DNA from: Beroe forskalii
Taxonomy: Eukaryota > Ctenophora > Nuda > Beroida > Beroidae
DNA: 64,000 nt
Assembly (NCBI GenBank): GCA_011033025.1
Contig: WFMF01000509.1
Location: forward strand, 55,181-119,180
Reading direction: 5' to 3'
The number at the start of each line of letters is the position of its first letter. Position 1 is the stretch's first letter. The notes beneath the pieces are model-generated. The model worked only from the letters and a program-made list of their open reading frames with translations. It did not search any database and was not told where the DNA came from. Below, in pieces: positions 20,501 to 32,200 of the stretch. The position numbers and the translations under genes were made by a program.

Positions 20501-23500
20501 TACGTTCCCGAGTACATGAGACCTGATATGTGTCTGTTGAACGATCTCCTGGGAACAAGGTTCAAGAGGGAAAGTTCCCAAGATATGAGTTTTAGAAATC
20601 TCCGTAAGCTGCTGAAACTCATAATCAAGGAAATCGTGGGAACGGGACACTATCTGTTCATCATAGATAATACGGAATACATGGACCAGCATTCGTGGGA
20701 ATTCCTCTCAGATTTGGTGGGACTCAAGAAGAAGATCATACTTATTCTCTCGATGAGACAAACGAACCGACGGTGTTCGAAAGCGGAGAGTGCGATCTTA
20801 AACAGCGTTCGATCAAAGCGATTCGAACTGAGTGCGTTTTCCGAGGACGAAGTTGAGGAATTCAGCCGGGTGGTTTTGGATGTGAAGACAGTCCCGGTTG
20901 ACCTGGTCAAAGTCTTGACAGAGAAAACGCGGGGTATCCCACAGTACTGCGAGGGCTTGCTGCGGAAGATGCTGAAGGAGCAGGTTATCAAGGTTCGATT
21001 TATTATCTATATTATATCCTTCTCTCATTTTCCCTATCAAATTAAGTGTTTCGTAGGCATGTAAATTTTCTTTTCAGTTCTTTAGTTTTGGCTTTCTTTC
21101 TTGGGATTTAATAAGCTTTTAGATTAGTACGGGTTTCATATTTCATTTGGGCTTCACTCTCTTTATCTTCAAGGTGGTGGATGATCTTGACGCTTTCAAA
21201 GACAGGGCCATGGCTAAGAGAGGTGTGCGCAAAGTGTCAACTCAGAGGAGATTCAGCATCTTCGGATCATTTCGTGAGTATTTTTGAAGGGTGTTCGATG
21301 ATTGGTTAAATTGAACATATTTTGTTCCATGATATAAATTAGAATTTTTCGAACTCCATCAGCTTCAACCATCACGTTACTGTTATTTAAATGATCTTTA
21401 AATCCATGCAGAGAAGAAGATGTCTACCGTGCGGGATGGAGATGATGATGACACCGGTGAGCCTGTTAACTTGCCTGGAACACCTGATCGGCCAGATGTT
21501 AATCTTGGGTGTGGATTGTGTTTCAAGGTAAAAAACAGATAGCCATGTTTCAGCAGCCCAATCAGACCTGCTAGTTTTAAGCTAATAAAGTTGACTTCCA
21601 AATTTGTGTACAATGGTGTGACATGATCTATTCTACAATAAATTTTATTTTCAAATCAATTTAATTTGGGAAAAAAGATCAATTTGCTCCATATTATCGA
21701 GTTTCACAATATCGAGTTTTACAATCAGTTTTTTGATCCTCTGTTCCCCAGGGGGTTAGTAATGATACCTCTGAGACGATGTCTCTGGAACGTCTCGACA
21801 ATCTGGAGGACCAGTTTCAAACGAAGTTGTGTGTCCTCAACGACTCCGTGAATCTGTCTGATGTTACCTTACCGGATAGTTTGAAGGAGCTGTTCTTAGC
21901 TCAGTTCGACAGGTCAACTACTGATAATTATTTGGCTTCTCGCCCTTATTTTTAACTGTTTGCTATAGATCTGCCTCCAATTTTTGCAGAAATTAACTGT
22001 CTCTTTCCGCCAACATTTTTGACGATATTCCGTTTATTACCTCGGATCTCCCCGTTCGCAACCCCATCTCCATTTCAGACTGTCTGTCACGGAGCAAGTC
22101 ACCCTCAAGTGCTGCGCAGTGCTGGGTACCCACTTCTCCCTCTCCCTCCTGATGGCTGTACTCCCCCACCGGAACTCTGCGGACATTTTGCGGAGTGTTC
22201 AGAGCATGATAAAGGAGCAGTTGCTGGAGTGCGGGGGAACCTTTGGGTTGGGGAATGTGTGTGCGAATACGGAGTGTAGTAAGAGAGATGCTCTTACCGA
22301 TAGGGTGAGTGAAGGAAAAGAATGATAAGAAAATTGCTTGAATTACAGAACAAATAAATGTCTGTTTCAGCGTTTCGGACTGTAAATCGCCCCAAATCGA
22401 TCAACGTTTAAGTTCCTAAATAGAACTAACAAGAATTCATTATGCATAACACCATTCTATTTTTCGATCGAATGGAAATCAATGACATTGCTCCACATAT
22501 TATTTCCTCATTGATTCCTTATTTCCAGGTGGCAGTATGCGAGGTGATGAGGTTCCGTACCCAGTTCTCCGCTGAGATCCTCCGAGAGCTCCTGCTCCCG
22601 GAACAACGGATCAGGATCCACGAGACAGCAGCCCGGGTCCTGGAGAACAAGATCCTCAACTACGAGTTCTGTTGCAAGAAGGAGTTCTTTGGGAATGTGT
22701 TCAAGATATCTGCTATGGGATCCGACGCCGTTGGTATGTCTTGATGATGAGTTTGAGTTGGATAGATTTTACTGATTTCTGCTGATGAAATATTAATAAA
22801 TTATGAGTTTTGCTCATAGATTTTTCTACTTTCTTCATTAAAATATCATTAAATTTATATGTGATCAATTCCCAGAATCATTGCTCACTCAAAATTACCT
22901 ACCTCAGCTACGAACTGGTCCGTCTCCACGTCCGGTCGCCGCTACTCGGACGCCACTAACTCTGGCGGACGCCGGTTCTCGGACGCCGTGGCGCCCAACA
23001 TGTCGGTGGTGCCTCAGGGGTGTGATTGTCACTCCATGTTCACTACGATCTACCCCCAGATAATCAGACATTACAAGGAGGCCGGGGCTAACCACAGGTG
23101 GGGGTGCGCGGGGTGTTGGATTGTTAATGCTTTAATGTGATAGATTATTAAATATAGATTTGTTAAAGATAACGCGGGATTTACAATAACGTGTCCCGCC
23201 GAAACAGAATACAGATCCGCCATTTGTCTTTTTGTACACACAATTATGGGAGCATGAGCTTCTCGATCGCAATTATAATCGATTGGAAGATAAGCTCGGT
23301 TCGATGAGGATGATACAGATCATCAATTGATTGTTCAATATCAATTCTGCAGTTTGTTCGAAGCCCTGTGCTCGGCTGGAGCTCTGGGTATGGCTCTCAG
23401 CTTCTGCTTCGAAGCCATAACGTATTTAGAAGAGGCTCTCGCTGTAACCAAGAGTAGAACCAAACTCAATGACCGGCACAGGTACTGATGTTGAGTTTGA

Positions 23501-25293
23501 TCTTTTTGAATCAGATTGATGTAACAGGAGAAAAATGGCGTTGAGGAATTCTTTAACTTGTTGATATGATATATGATACAATAAAAACTCAAAACCCATT
23601 AAATTTGATGAACTAAAGTTCGAACTTCGACAATTATCAAAATCATTACACCTGATATAATATTCACTGTAAAGTGTAAATCTGAAAACTACAGGGCGTG
23701 TTTATCGAGTTTACTGTGTCTGGCGATGTACCTGTGCCCCACTCCTACCACACAGCGACTCTACAAGGAAGCTATCCATCTCGGAGGACATGCTCAGGTT
23801 AGATAAGACGTTCCTGTCTATTCCTGTCTGTTTCTTTCTATTTCTGTCTGTTTCTATCCAATCCTGTCTATCGAGGAATGTTGTTAGTCGTATGTTAGTG
23901 AGTTAGTTCAACTCATGAAATGATGCAGACTTATTCATTTCGACCATCAAATTAGACTTGTACTTTGATGGGTCTCATCTTGAAAATCCTTGTAGAATGT
24001 CGGGCTTTGATTTCTTGCACGGGATAGATTAAAGTTGTTTGCCCAAGACCTGCAGTAATGTCCCAACCAATTGCACGCATACGCATTATCAAATCCTCAC
24101 TTCTCCTCACTCCTCACTCCTCACTCCTCACTTATCCTCACTCCTCCTCACTCCTCACTTTCACGGCAGTACCAGCATGCTTTTACTCCGAGACTAGTAA
24201 CCACAAGGATCGGTGATGTGAGTTATACAAGACGTATAGTCGAGCGATGACATACACGTATACTAGTGACTTGACCGGAATAGCGGTTCATGATGATGTC
24301 ATCTTTAGGGTTTAAAATGGTGAATTGTGGACGTTAAAACACGACTATCGTTTGTGTGACACGTATATGACTAGTGATCTGGGAGACGAGTTACCGGGGT
24401 CATAAGTCCTGGAAATTTTGACACAAGAAAGTGTACACGCCGTTCCTCAAGGAACGTGTTTTGTGGAAAGTGAACAATCGGTTCCGTGGAAAATTTCTAA
24501 TCAAATCATCATCAAGATTAAAGGATATTTTGAGTGGTGAATTATCTCGAAATTCAGGATAGCAGGATTTTTTCAGCTGATTTCGCATCATTCCATCCGA
24601 TCCCCTATCTGTGTCATCAACTAAAACAAAACCTCTATAATTAGGTACATCCCTGTCCCACCTTAATCAATCCCAAGACCAAAAAGGTTGAAATCCACTT
24701 GTTCCATCTCATATTTGCACTTGAATAGTTTCAAGCATTCTGATTTAATCTCCACCCTATTTGTACTGTGATTTTATAAAATTCCAGTTTTCGGACAAAT
24801 GTCCGATTGGAGATCGGACATTCGCCCTCACCTCACCTTATCTCACTCCACCCCACCTCACCCACCCCACTCCACCCCAACCCAATCCACCCCACCCCAC
24901 CTCACCCCACTTCACCCCGCCTCACCCCACTTCACCTCACCTTGTAAACCTCACCTCACTCCACCCGAACTCACCCGACGGCCGCCCCACCTCACCCCAC
25001 TTCAGCCACCAGCTCACTTCACCTCACCCCACTTCACCCCACCCCACCTCACCCCACCCAACCTCACCTTACCCCACACCCCACCCCACCCCACCCCACC
25101 TCACCACACCCCACTTCACCTCACCACACCTCCCACCACACCCTACCCCACCTCACCTCACCCCGCCTGACCTCACTCCACCTCACCTCACCCCACCTTC
25201 ATACACCAGGTAGTTTACAATGTCTCATGTCTCTCCTACCTCTGTGGAGGCAAGAACACGACTGACGGGGCCCCAGGACCATCGCTCTATTAG
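17572..25293 (+). CDS. ADCY10: Soluble adenylyl cyclase-like protein (ADCY10 family)
   Basis: Twelve exons with consistent phases: 17572-18014, 18164-18432, 18605-18725, 18844-20992, 21174-21273, 21412-21527, 21752-21912, 22079-22304, 22529-22733, 22908-23097, 23353-23481, 23695-23797, and a final 25210-25293 ending in TAG. Predicted length 1431 residues (human about 1610). The first about 277 residues are low-complexity and longer than usual. Then come the class III cyclase C1 domain (metal Asp295 in FADVSGFT and Asp344 in FAGDA), C2 (FDKGC; RHEYTVIG with Thr646; Asn653, Arg657), a P-loop NTPase region (AGFGKS, Lys770) and a helical repeat-like C-terminus. Family members make cAMP in response to bicarbonate and Ca2+, in cytosol and cilia. 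The C1 positions equivalent to human Lys95 and Arg176 are Ser340 and Asn421 here, which is unusual. The last exon, after a 1.4 kb repeat-filled intron, is the least certain. Confidence 0.85.
24094..24161. repeat. CTCCTCACT low-complexity repeat
   Basis: Tandem TCCTCAC units in the last intron of the ADCY10-like gene. Confidence 0.8.
24293..24343 (+). repeat. 51-bp CRE/GATA-like element, copy G
   Basis: ATGATGTCAT, weak TATCA block (CTTTA), GGGTTTAA at the standard spacing, GTGAATTGTGGAC. The most divergent copy kept. It lies in the last ADCY10-like intron. Confidence 0.5.
24825..25199. repeat. G-poor CCCCACCTCA tract
   Basis: About 375 bp of CCCCACCTCACC-type units with almost no G on the + strand. 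It ends about 10 bp before the acceptor of the final ADCY10-like exon (cttcatacaccag), so it supplies a very long pyrimidine-rich tract. Confidence 0.9.
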
Positions 25294-26261
25294 AGGCTCA
25301 TATGTCACGTGACTTGCGTGATGTCACGTGATTAGTCATGCGTGACTTACGATGTATTGCGTTATCAGCCACGTGATAAAACAGCCCTAACAACGGTCAC
25401 CATGGTATCACACCAGACACTTAGGAACAAGCTGAAGCATTGGAATAGCTCATCGATGATGTCAAAGAAGCACGAATTGTTTTGTATACTTGTATATAAA
25501 AAAGTAATTTCTTGTTTGAAACATAGATTTACTTTATTACAAATCGCGTCTATTTCAGTTTGTTATAAATTATCTATGATCAATCAAGATTCAAATCACA
25601 ATCTTAATTTTGCCCTACAACATTTGAAATTAATGATAGTATCGGCATTCTTGAGGAATGGTTTTTGTGAACCGTCTTTTGTAAACTCTATTAATTAACA
25701 AATTTCTTCCTCACTTTAAATCATCACCGAAAACAAACTTATGGTAGAGTCCCATGACAATAATTTAAAATTATTCATCATATATCCGAATATTTATTCG
25801 AGTTAACCTAAACCTGTGATATTTGCAAGCAGGAATGCTTTTAGCTTCGGCGTAAATTTGCATAAGCTGAAGTGGTCTACCCCGTTAAAATTGGTTGTAC
25901 GACACCAGTTGGTGGAAAGGAAAGATGTAATTGTCAGAGTTCAATATGGTGGAATTATGACGTGGAATAGTCTATCTTTCACAGAGAACTTCCAAATCAT
26001 TCCATGAGCCTGGGAAACTCCTCACGAATTGCTTTATGGAACTATTTTGATTTTAGTCTAAAAGCTGGCTTCAAAAGATAGGCTCTACAGCTTCATCAAA
26101 CCCCGATATTAAGTCATGACAATGATGTCATTTTTATCACGTATCCTACTTGAACTCATGCAAGGATCATAAAAAGCAAATTCTGACACATCACTGCAAA
26201 ATATACGCCTCACAAGACTGCGTCTGCACACAAAGTCTCCACAGAACCAACACTCTGCAAA
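25294..26261. other. Spacer between the ADCY10-like and VWD genes
   Basis: No gene. It contains three CACGTGA sites (25304-25374). A weak AATATA at about 26200 could serve as a TATA-like element for the VWD gene, whose ATG is at 26262. Confidence 0.5.
25304..25374. promoter_or_regulatory. E-box cluster (GTCACGTGAC)
   Basis: GTCACGTGAC at 25304, GTCACGTGAT at 25323 and CCACGTGATA at 25369. The first is a perfect palindrome and matches the bHLH-LZ (USF/MITF/TFE type) consensus. It sits about 0.9 kb upstream of the VWD gene start. Confidence 0.4.
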
Positions 26262-29200
26262 ATGTTACGTTTGCTCTGCTCATGTCTTCTGCTCCTGACC
26301 CCAGCCTGGGGTCAGCTCAGTGACGGGCCCCCTGTCTCCTCCTCCAGCCCTGACATCCCCGATCTCTTCTCCACCGCAGCCCCAACCACCACCGGACCCC
26401 CGGAACTGGACTCCACGACCCCTGTTCCGCCCGAACCCACGACCACGGAGGACGCGGAACGGTACACGGAGCGACTCACTGCCGCCGGAGCGACAGGGAC
26501 GCTGGTCCCAGCCAAGGAGGGAAAACCCAAGATCCTGACTCACCCGCGGAACATCACCGTGGCGGAAGACAGCTTCGGGAAGTTCTTCTGCAGTGCTATC
26601 GGCTACCCCTCGCCCCTCCTCGTGATCGTGCGAGTGGACCTGGACTACCGGATTCCGGAGTTCGATTACCGAGGCGGAGCCGACTCCGGGGCCGAGTCGG
26701 TGCAGGAAGTACAGCACATCATCGGCCCCATCCGGAGCACGGACGAGGGCTGGTACGAGTGCGTGGCAGCTAACGGGCACGGTACGGTCAAATCACGGGC
26801 CTACTTGCGGGTCATGGACCTGTGTAAGGAGGTGGTGTGCAAGACACCCAAGATCTGTACGCAGAACTACGATACGGCTACTACGAGCTGTGAGTGTCCG
26901 GAGCTACTCTGTGACCAGCACTTTGAACCTGTCTGTGGGGCGGATTGCCAGGTTAGTATAGTAGATGGACTTTGTAGGGACAAGTCAGGGAAAGTTTGAT
27001 CATCGTTTTGAATGGTTGAATAAAATTTGATGCTGTTTAACGGTTTTTCGACTAAAAATCTGCCAAAAAATTTAGTAATACAGCAATTTGCCATATTAAG
27101 CATAATTTGACTTATAACCATGTTCCAATAATCTCCAGGTCCATTTCAACCCATGTGTCTGGAATCAAACGAGCTGCTCCAACGACTACGACTCTTCTGG
27201 GGTCCTGGCTGAGGGAACCCAATGCCCTCCCGTGATGGAACCACTCGTCACCATGGTTACCGAGGGGAATATTGAGGTATTCGAGGGGGAGACGGTAAAG
27301 TTGGAGGCGAAGGCGAGTGGTTCTCCTGAACCCATCATCAAGTGGTTCAGTGTGGACGATCAGGGGAATTTCCTCGATATGTTGGGGAGAGGTGAGGTTT
27401 TTATAGGTTTTGAAGAAGTTTTTGCTTCAAATCCATTCTCTAGAAATGTGGAATTGGAAGTGTTCATATCCATTGATATCGAAGCAACGACTGAATAATT
27501 TTTCCACTCGCTGCAATTCATAATTGGACTTCTTGAATTTTTGAAATCTCACCCCCGTTTCATGTTGTCGCATTCCAGGATCGGAGTTGGTGATGACGGG
27601 TGTCGTTCTGAAGGACACCGGACGGTACGTAGCCCGGGCAACTAACTGTGAGACTAACCACGTGACCACCAGATCTGTCAAGGTGCAAGTTAACCCCCTG
27701 CCCGAACCCACCATGCCGTCCGAAGAGAAGCATGAGCCAGTGGATGTGTGCACGGTGTTCGGGGACCCGCATATTGTTACCTTCGATGGGAGGAGGATGC
27801 ACTTCGCAGGTAAAACATGGGGATTTTGAGATTAAAGAGGTTTAAAGTGGACTTTTGAATAAGTCTTATAAATTGACAAATTATATTTCCCGATTAGATA
27901 TCGGGAAATACAATTTGTCAATTTGGAAGATTTATTGGATTTGGGTTCCGTATTGAGGGTTTGTATTGTAGCAAGGGATGCTAGTAAGATCAGAATGAAA
28001 GGTGGTTTAGGTATAAAAATATGAGCACACCGGAAAACTTTTTGTAGTCATGAGCGTTTTAGAAAGTTTCTTAATTTTACTCATATCTATTTCTCCCACA
28101 TTCGTTCAGTATCTGCCTACTCAATATTACATCACCAGACATATTATATCACCTTTCGTCTCGTATAGGGGAAATCACGGTCAAATGGGAAATTTGGTTA
28201 AATGGGAAATCGAAGAAGGGCACTATTTCAGCATATTTCAACCCCATTTTATCATTAAGATTTCCCTTAGGACCCATTTTAGAAAAAGAAATAGATGGAT
28301 TCACTTTATTTGGATTTAAGATATTTTCGATGTTTTCAAAAAAGGCATCAAATTAAAATATTTTTGAATCAACCACTGAAAAAACTGTCTATAAATTTGT
28401 TTCAGTGCATCAGTTCAGTTCATTCTATGGTTATTCGTGTTCTGGAATATTTACTCTCTATGTATACTACCCTGTCTTGTACCTAAAGTAATTATAATGC
28501 GAAATTTTGTGTTTTTCCTCCAGCCATCATTTAAAAATGGGATTTTGGTCAAATGGGATTTTGGTCAAATGGGATTACATTTACTGTATATTTGTATATT
28601 TGGTCAAATGGGATACCAGAAAATAATGGATGCAATAGCATCAATATCCGACAGTTTGATATCATCAAACCATATTATCCCTAGAGTTTACATCTTTCTG
28701 AAAAACATATAAATACGGAAATCATGATGTAGAGCTTTTTGTCTGATTAGGGCACACTATCCCATTTGACCATACATTCCCATTTGACCAAATTTTTGGG
28801 GTCAAAATTAATTCGTCTACAACCACAAAAGAAACCACTATGGGCGATTAAACCACTGATTATATGATCAAGACAACTATAATAAGTAACTTTATTGGAC
28901 TATTTGAGTATAAAAGCTTAAGATTCAATTTAAATTGTTGACTTAGCCAAGGTATCCCATTTGACCGTGACTTCCCCTACGAGTCACCTCCAACCCACAC
29001 ACAGGCCAAGCTTCATCCTTCGTCTTTATTCCTCAATTACATACTCACACGAACGAACAATGTTACGTTTATTGTCATAGATCATATTTTCTTCATTTCG
29101 CCCTTGTATGACGCAATGAAGCTGATGATAATTTGGGAAACAAGCGGAAACGTAGTGAAGTAGTGAGTGTAAGTCTAATTTCCTAACATTTTTTAATGTG

Positions 29201-32200
29201 ACCATTGGGAGAAAGATTGTGTCTTAAATTGGGTTACATCTGTTAAATTGAATGGCCTTTGTTGAATTCACGGGTCATTCTGTGTGGTATTCATGTTTAT
29301 TTATGTGGTACACTCAGTTTTTTTTATAAGAAACTTATTGAAATCCTAGGCTACAAGTTTCTTATTTTTTTCACGATTTTGAGCCTAAAAGTTTCTTAAT
29401 CGGTTTCTTAATTCTACATACCGACATACCGTACAGCAAAATGTCTAAGAAATTTCCAAGAACCTACTGTGTAGACTGCAGTAGTTGAGGATTAGAATCG
29501 AACCTTCTGATATTTTCAGTTAAATTATACACTTTTAAGCATGTACCTATCTTAAAAGATTTGTGCAGCTGTATACAATAATGTTCAGGGATCTTCATCA
29601 AATGTTCTTCCAAAAGTTTGAAATTTTGAAATCATATCTAAATCCTATAATGCTTAATGCTTGGAACTATTGGAAATAGATATGGAACTGTAATACTAAT
29701 AGTGTCCTGTCGCAACAACAATTTCTAAATTTCTGTTTTGTGCTTTAGTATCTGGCATGTTACTTTAAACCGACAAATCATGAGAGATTCATTTTCTAAA
29801 TTTCTATGCTGTATGGTCAATTATCACATAGTATCCAGTGTAATACTGTAATAGGAGTCCAATAGAAGTACTAGATTAGTTTCGGAATGTTCACAATCAA
29901 AGGGGTAGGGGTCTGGGGGCGCAGCCCCCAGAAGCCAGACGTATCATGTTAAAAGAATTTCAGTTGCAATAGGATTTTATAGACAAATTTCAAAATTCTA
30001 GGCTAGAAGTTTCTTAATTTCTTAATTGTAAATCAGTGAAGTTTCTTAATTTTTGCGAAATTCTAGGCTAAGTTTCTTAAATTTTCGGAAATCCTAGGCT
30101 AAGTTTCTTATAGACAGTTTCTTATAAAAAAAACTGAGTGTATGTTCGTATTCTCATGATTTTTTGTTTGTGTTCTTGTTTGTATTCTTAGGACTTAATG
30201 ATTGTTTGTGTTCTTATGATTGTTTGTGTGGTATGTTAGTGTTCTTAATAAGTGTTTGTGGGGACTGGGGTATGTTTGTGTTCTTATGAGTGTTTGTTTC
30301 TGTTCTTAGTTTGGTTCTTGTTTGTGAGTGTTTCTCATTAGTCTTCTGATCTGCGTGTGTGCGCATTGTTCAGATCAAACTGCGCCGCCGCGCACCTCTC
30401 ATAACATGAACTGTATCATAACATCGTGTGAATCATGAATGTAAGCGCGGTTTATCATCAGCTGTTGGTAAAGGGAGGGTTGTAGGAGTAGGACCTTGTC
30501 CTTAGCGAACACCTGCAGTCCTTTGTAGTATTATAAATGGGACCCCTTTTAGGTTTTCATTTTATATGTTGCTGGGCGGAAGTGTAAAAGTCAAAAGAAT
30601 ACTTAAATTTCAATTATGATGTCAAAATAGGGGCGTTGATTGGCGATAATACTTAATATCGAGATCTGATGTTCCTTGTCATTATCCTTGCAAACCAAAC
30701 GACAAGTTTTCTGATCAATGAGTATTGTTCAGAAGTTCATTCCATCAAACGATACATGAGCAATGATCAGCTCTAGTGTTTAGTTAACCCAAGGAAATAC
30801 CCACTTTGAAAGATTCTGGTTATATTCGCCGTTTCCAATAAATATAAATATTGCCGGCTTTGAAATCGCTCCTCAAATGCGACGACGGACACGTCATGGT
30901 GGGGAGGATGTGTAGGAGAGTACTATATATATTTCAAAGAGTGCCAATGCTCTGGCTGTGGTGGGTGACTAAGCGGACGAATGTGGGCGGTGTACACACA
31001 CACGAGATCACCAGTGATCTGCCGAGGGAGCTTGGGGGTCATTGACCTACACACTCTCCTACACTCGCCATCAGCTTCACTGGGAATGGTGGGAAGCACC
31101 ACACAGCCTCAGTGGTGACCCCCGTACTGGAATGGAGTGGTACCCTGTTCTGGAATGGAGTGGTGACCCCGTACTGGGATGGAGTGGTGACCCCGTACTG
31201 GAATGGAGTGGTGACCCCGTACTGGAATAGAGTGGTGACCCTTTGTGCTGGAATGGAGTGGTGACCCCGTACTGAAATGGAGTGGTGACCCCGTACTGGA
31301 ATGGAGTGGTGACCCCGTACTGGGATGGTGTGGTGACCCCATACTGGAATAGAGTGGTGACCCCGTACTGGGATGGTGTGGTGACCCCGTACTGGAATGG
31401 AGTGGTGACCCCGTACTGGAATAGAGTGGTGACCCTGTACTAGAATGCCAGAATGGAGTGGTGACCCCGTACTGGAATGGAGTGGTTACCCCGTACTGGA
31501 TTGGGGTGGTGACCCCGTACTGGAATGGGGTGGTGACCCCGTACTGGAATGGAGTGGTGACCCCGTACTGGAATGGAGTGGTGACCCCGTACTGGAATGG
31601 AGTGGTGACCCCGTACTGGAATGGAGTGGTGAAGTTGTAGTGGGCAAGTTGCAAGACTTCCTTACAGATGCTGTTGACTGAAACCCTCGTCAGGGCCCTA
31701 ACATGAATAAACGAGATTAGTTAAGAAAATTTGAGTGTTCTGGAAATAAATGTTTCTGATTTGTATTGGACGAGAAAATATTTCCTTGCGATTCAAAAAG
31801 GCCAAATAGTATTCTCCAAAACTCACTTCGAAATGTGTAATGGTGATTGTTTGTTTACTCCATGCTCACAGCGACACAGCACCAATTTCAGGCTATTCAT
31901 TACCAGCATTGAGCAGCCACTGCATGATTATATTGAACCAAGCTCTTGGAACCAAGTCAATCCTTTTGTCACCCCTCTCTCTCCTCCCACAGCATGGTCA
32001 TTGAGTAACCCTGATAAATTCTCTCTGATCTTTCCTCTGTGCATATGATAAACAAGGTGCTAATTCTCTGATCTTTCCTCCTTTAATGATGACACCCGCA
32101 TAATTATATAAAACACCGGGCCATTGTTCATCATTTTATTACTCTGAGTAGCTCGGGGCGGGAGATTTGGCAAATCACCCGGAATTGCCCCCAAAGTATG

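Noticed and set aside
18713-20991. Many minus-strand ORFs opposite the cyclase gene
   Set aside because: Shadows of a conserved coding exon on the + strand; no family motifs in the antisense frames.
24761-25213. Pro/His/Thr-rich ORFs over the CCCCACCTCA tract
   Set aside because: Pure low-complexity repeat translation inside an intron.
31109-31654. 181-codon minus ORF
   Set aside because: Translation of the 24-bp minisatellite, with no signal, start context or splice sites.
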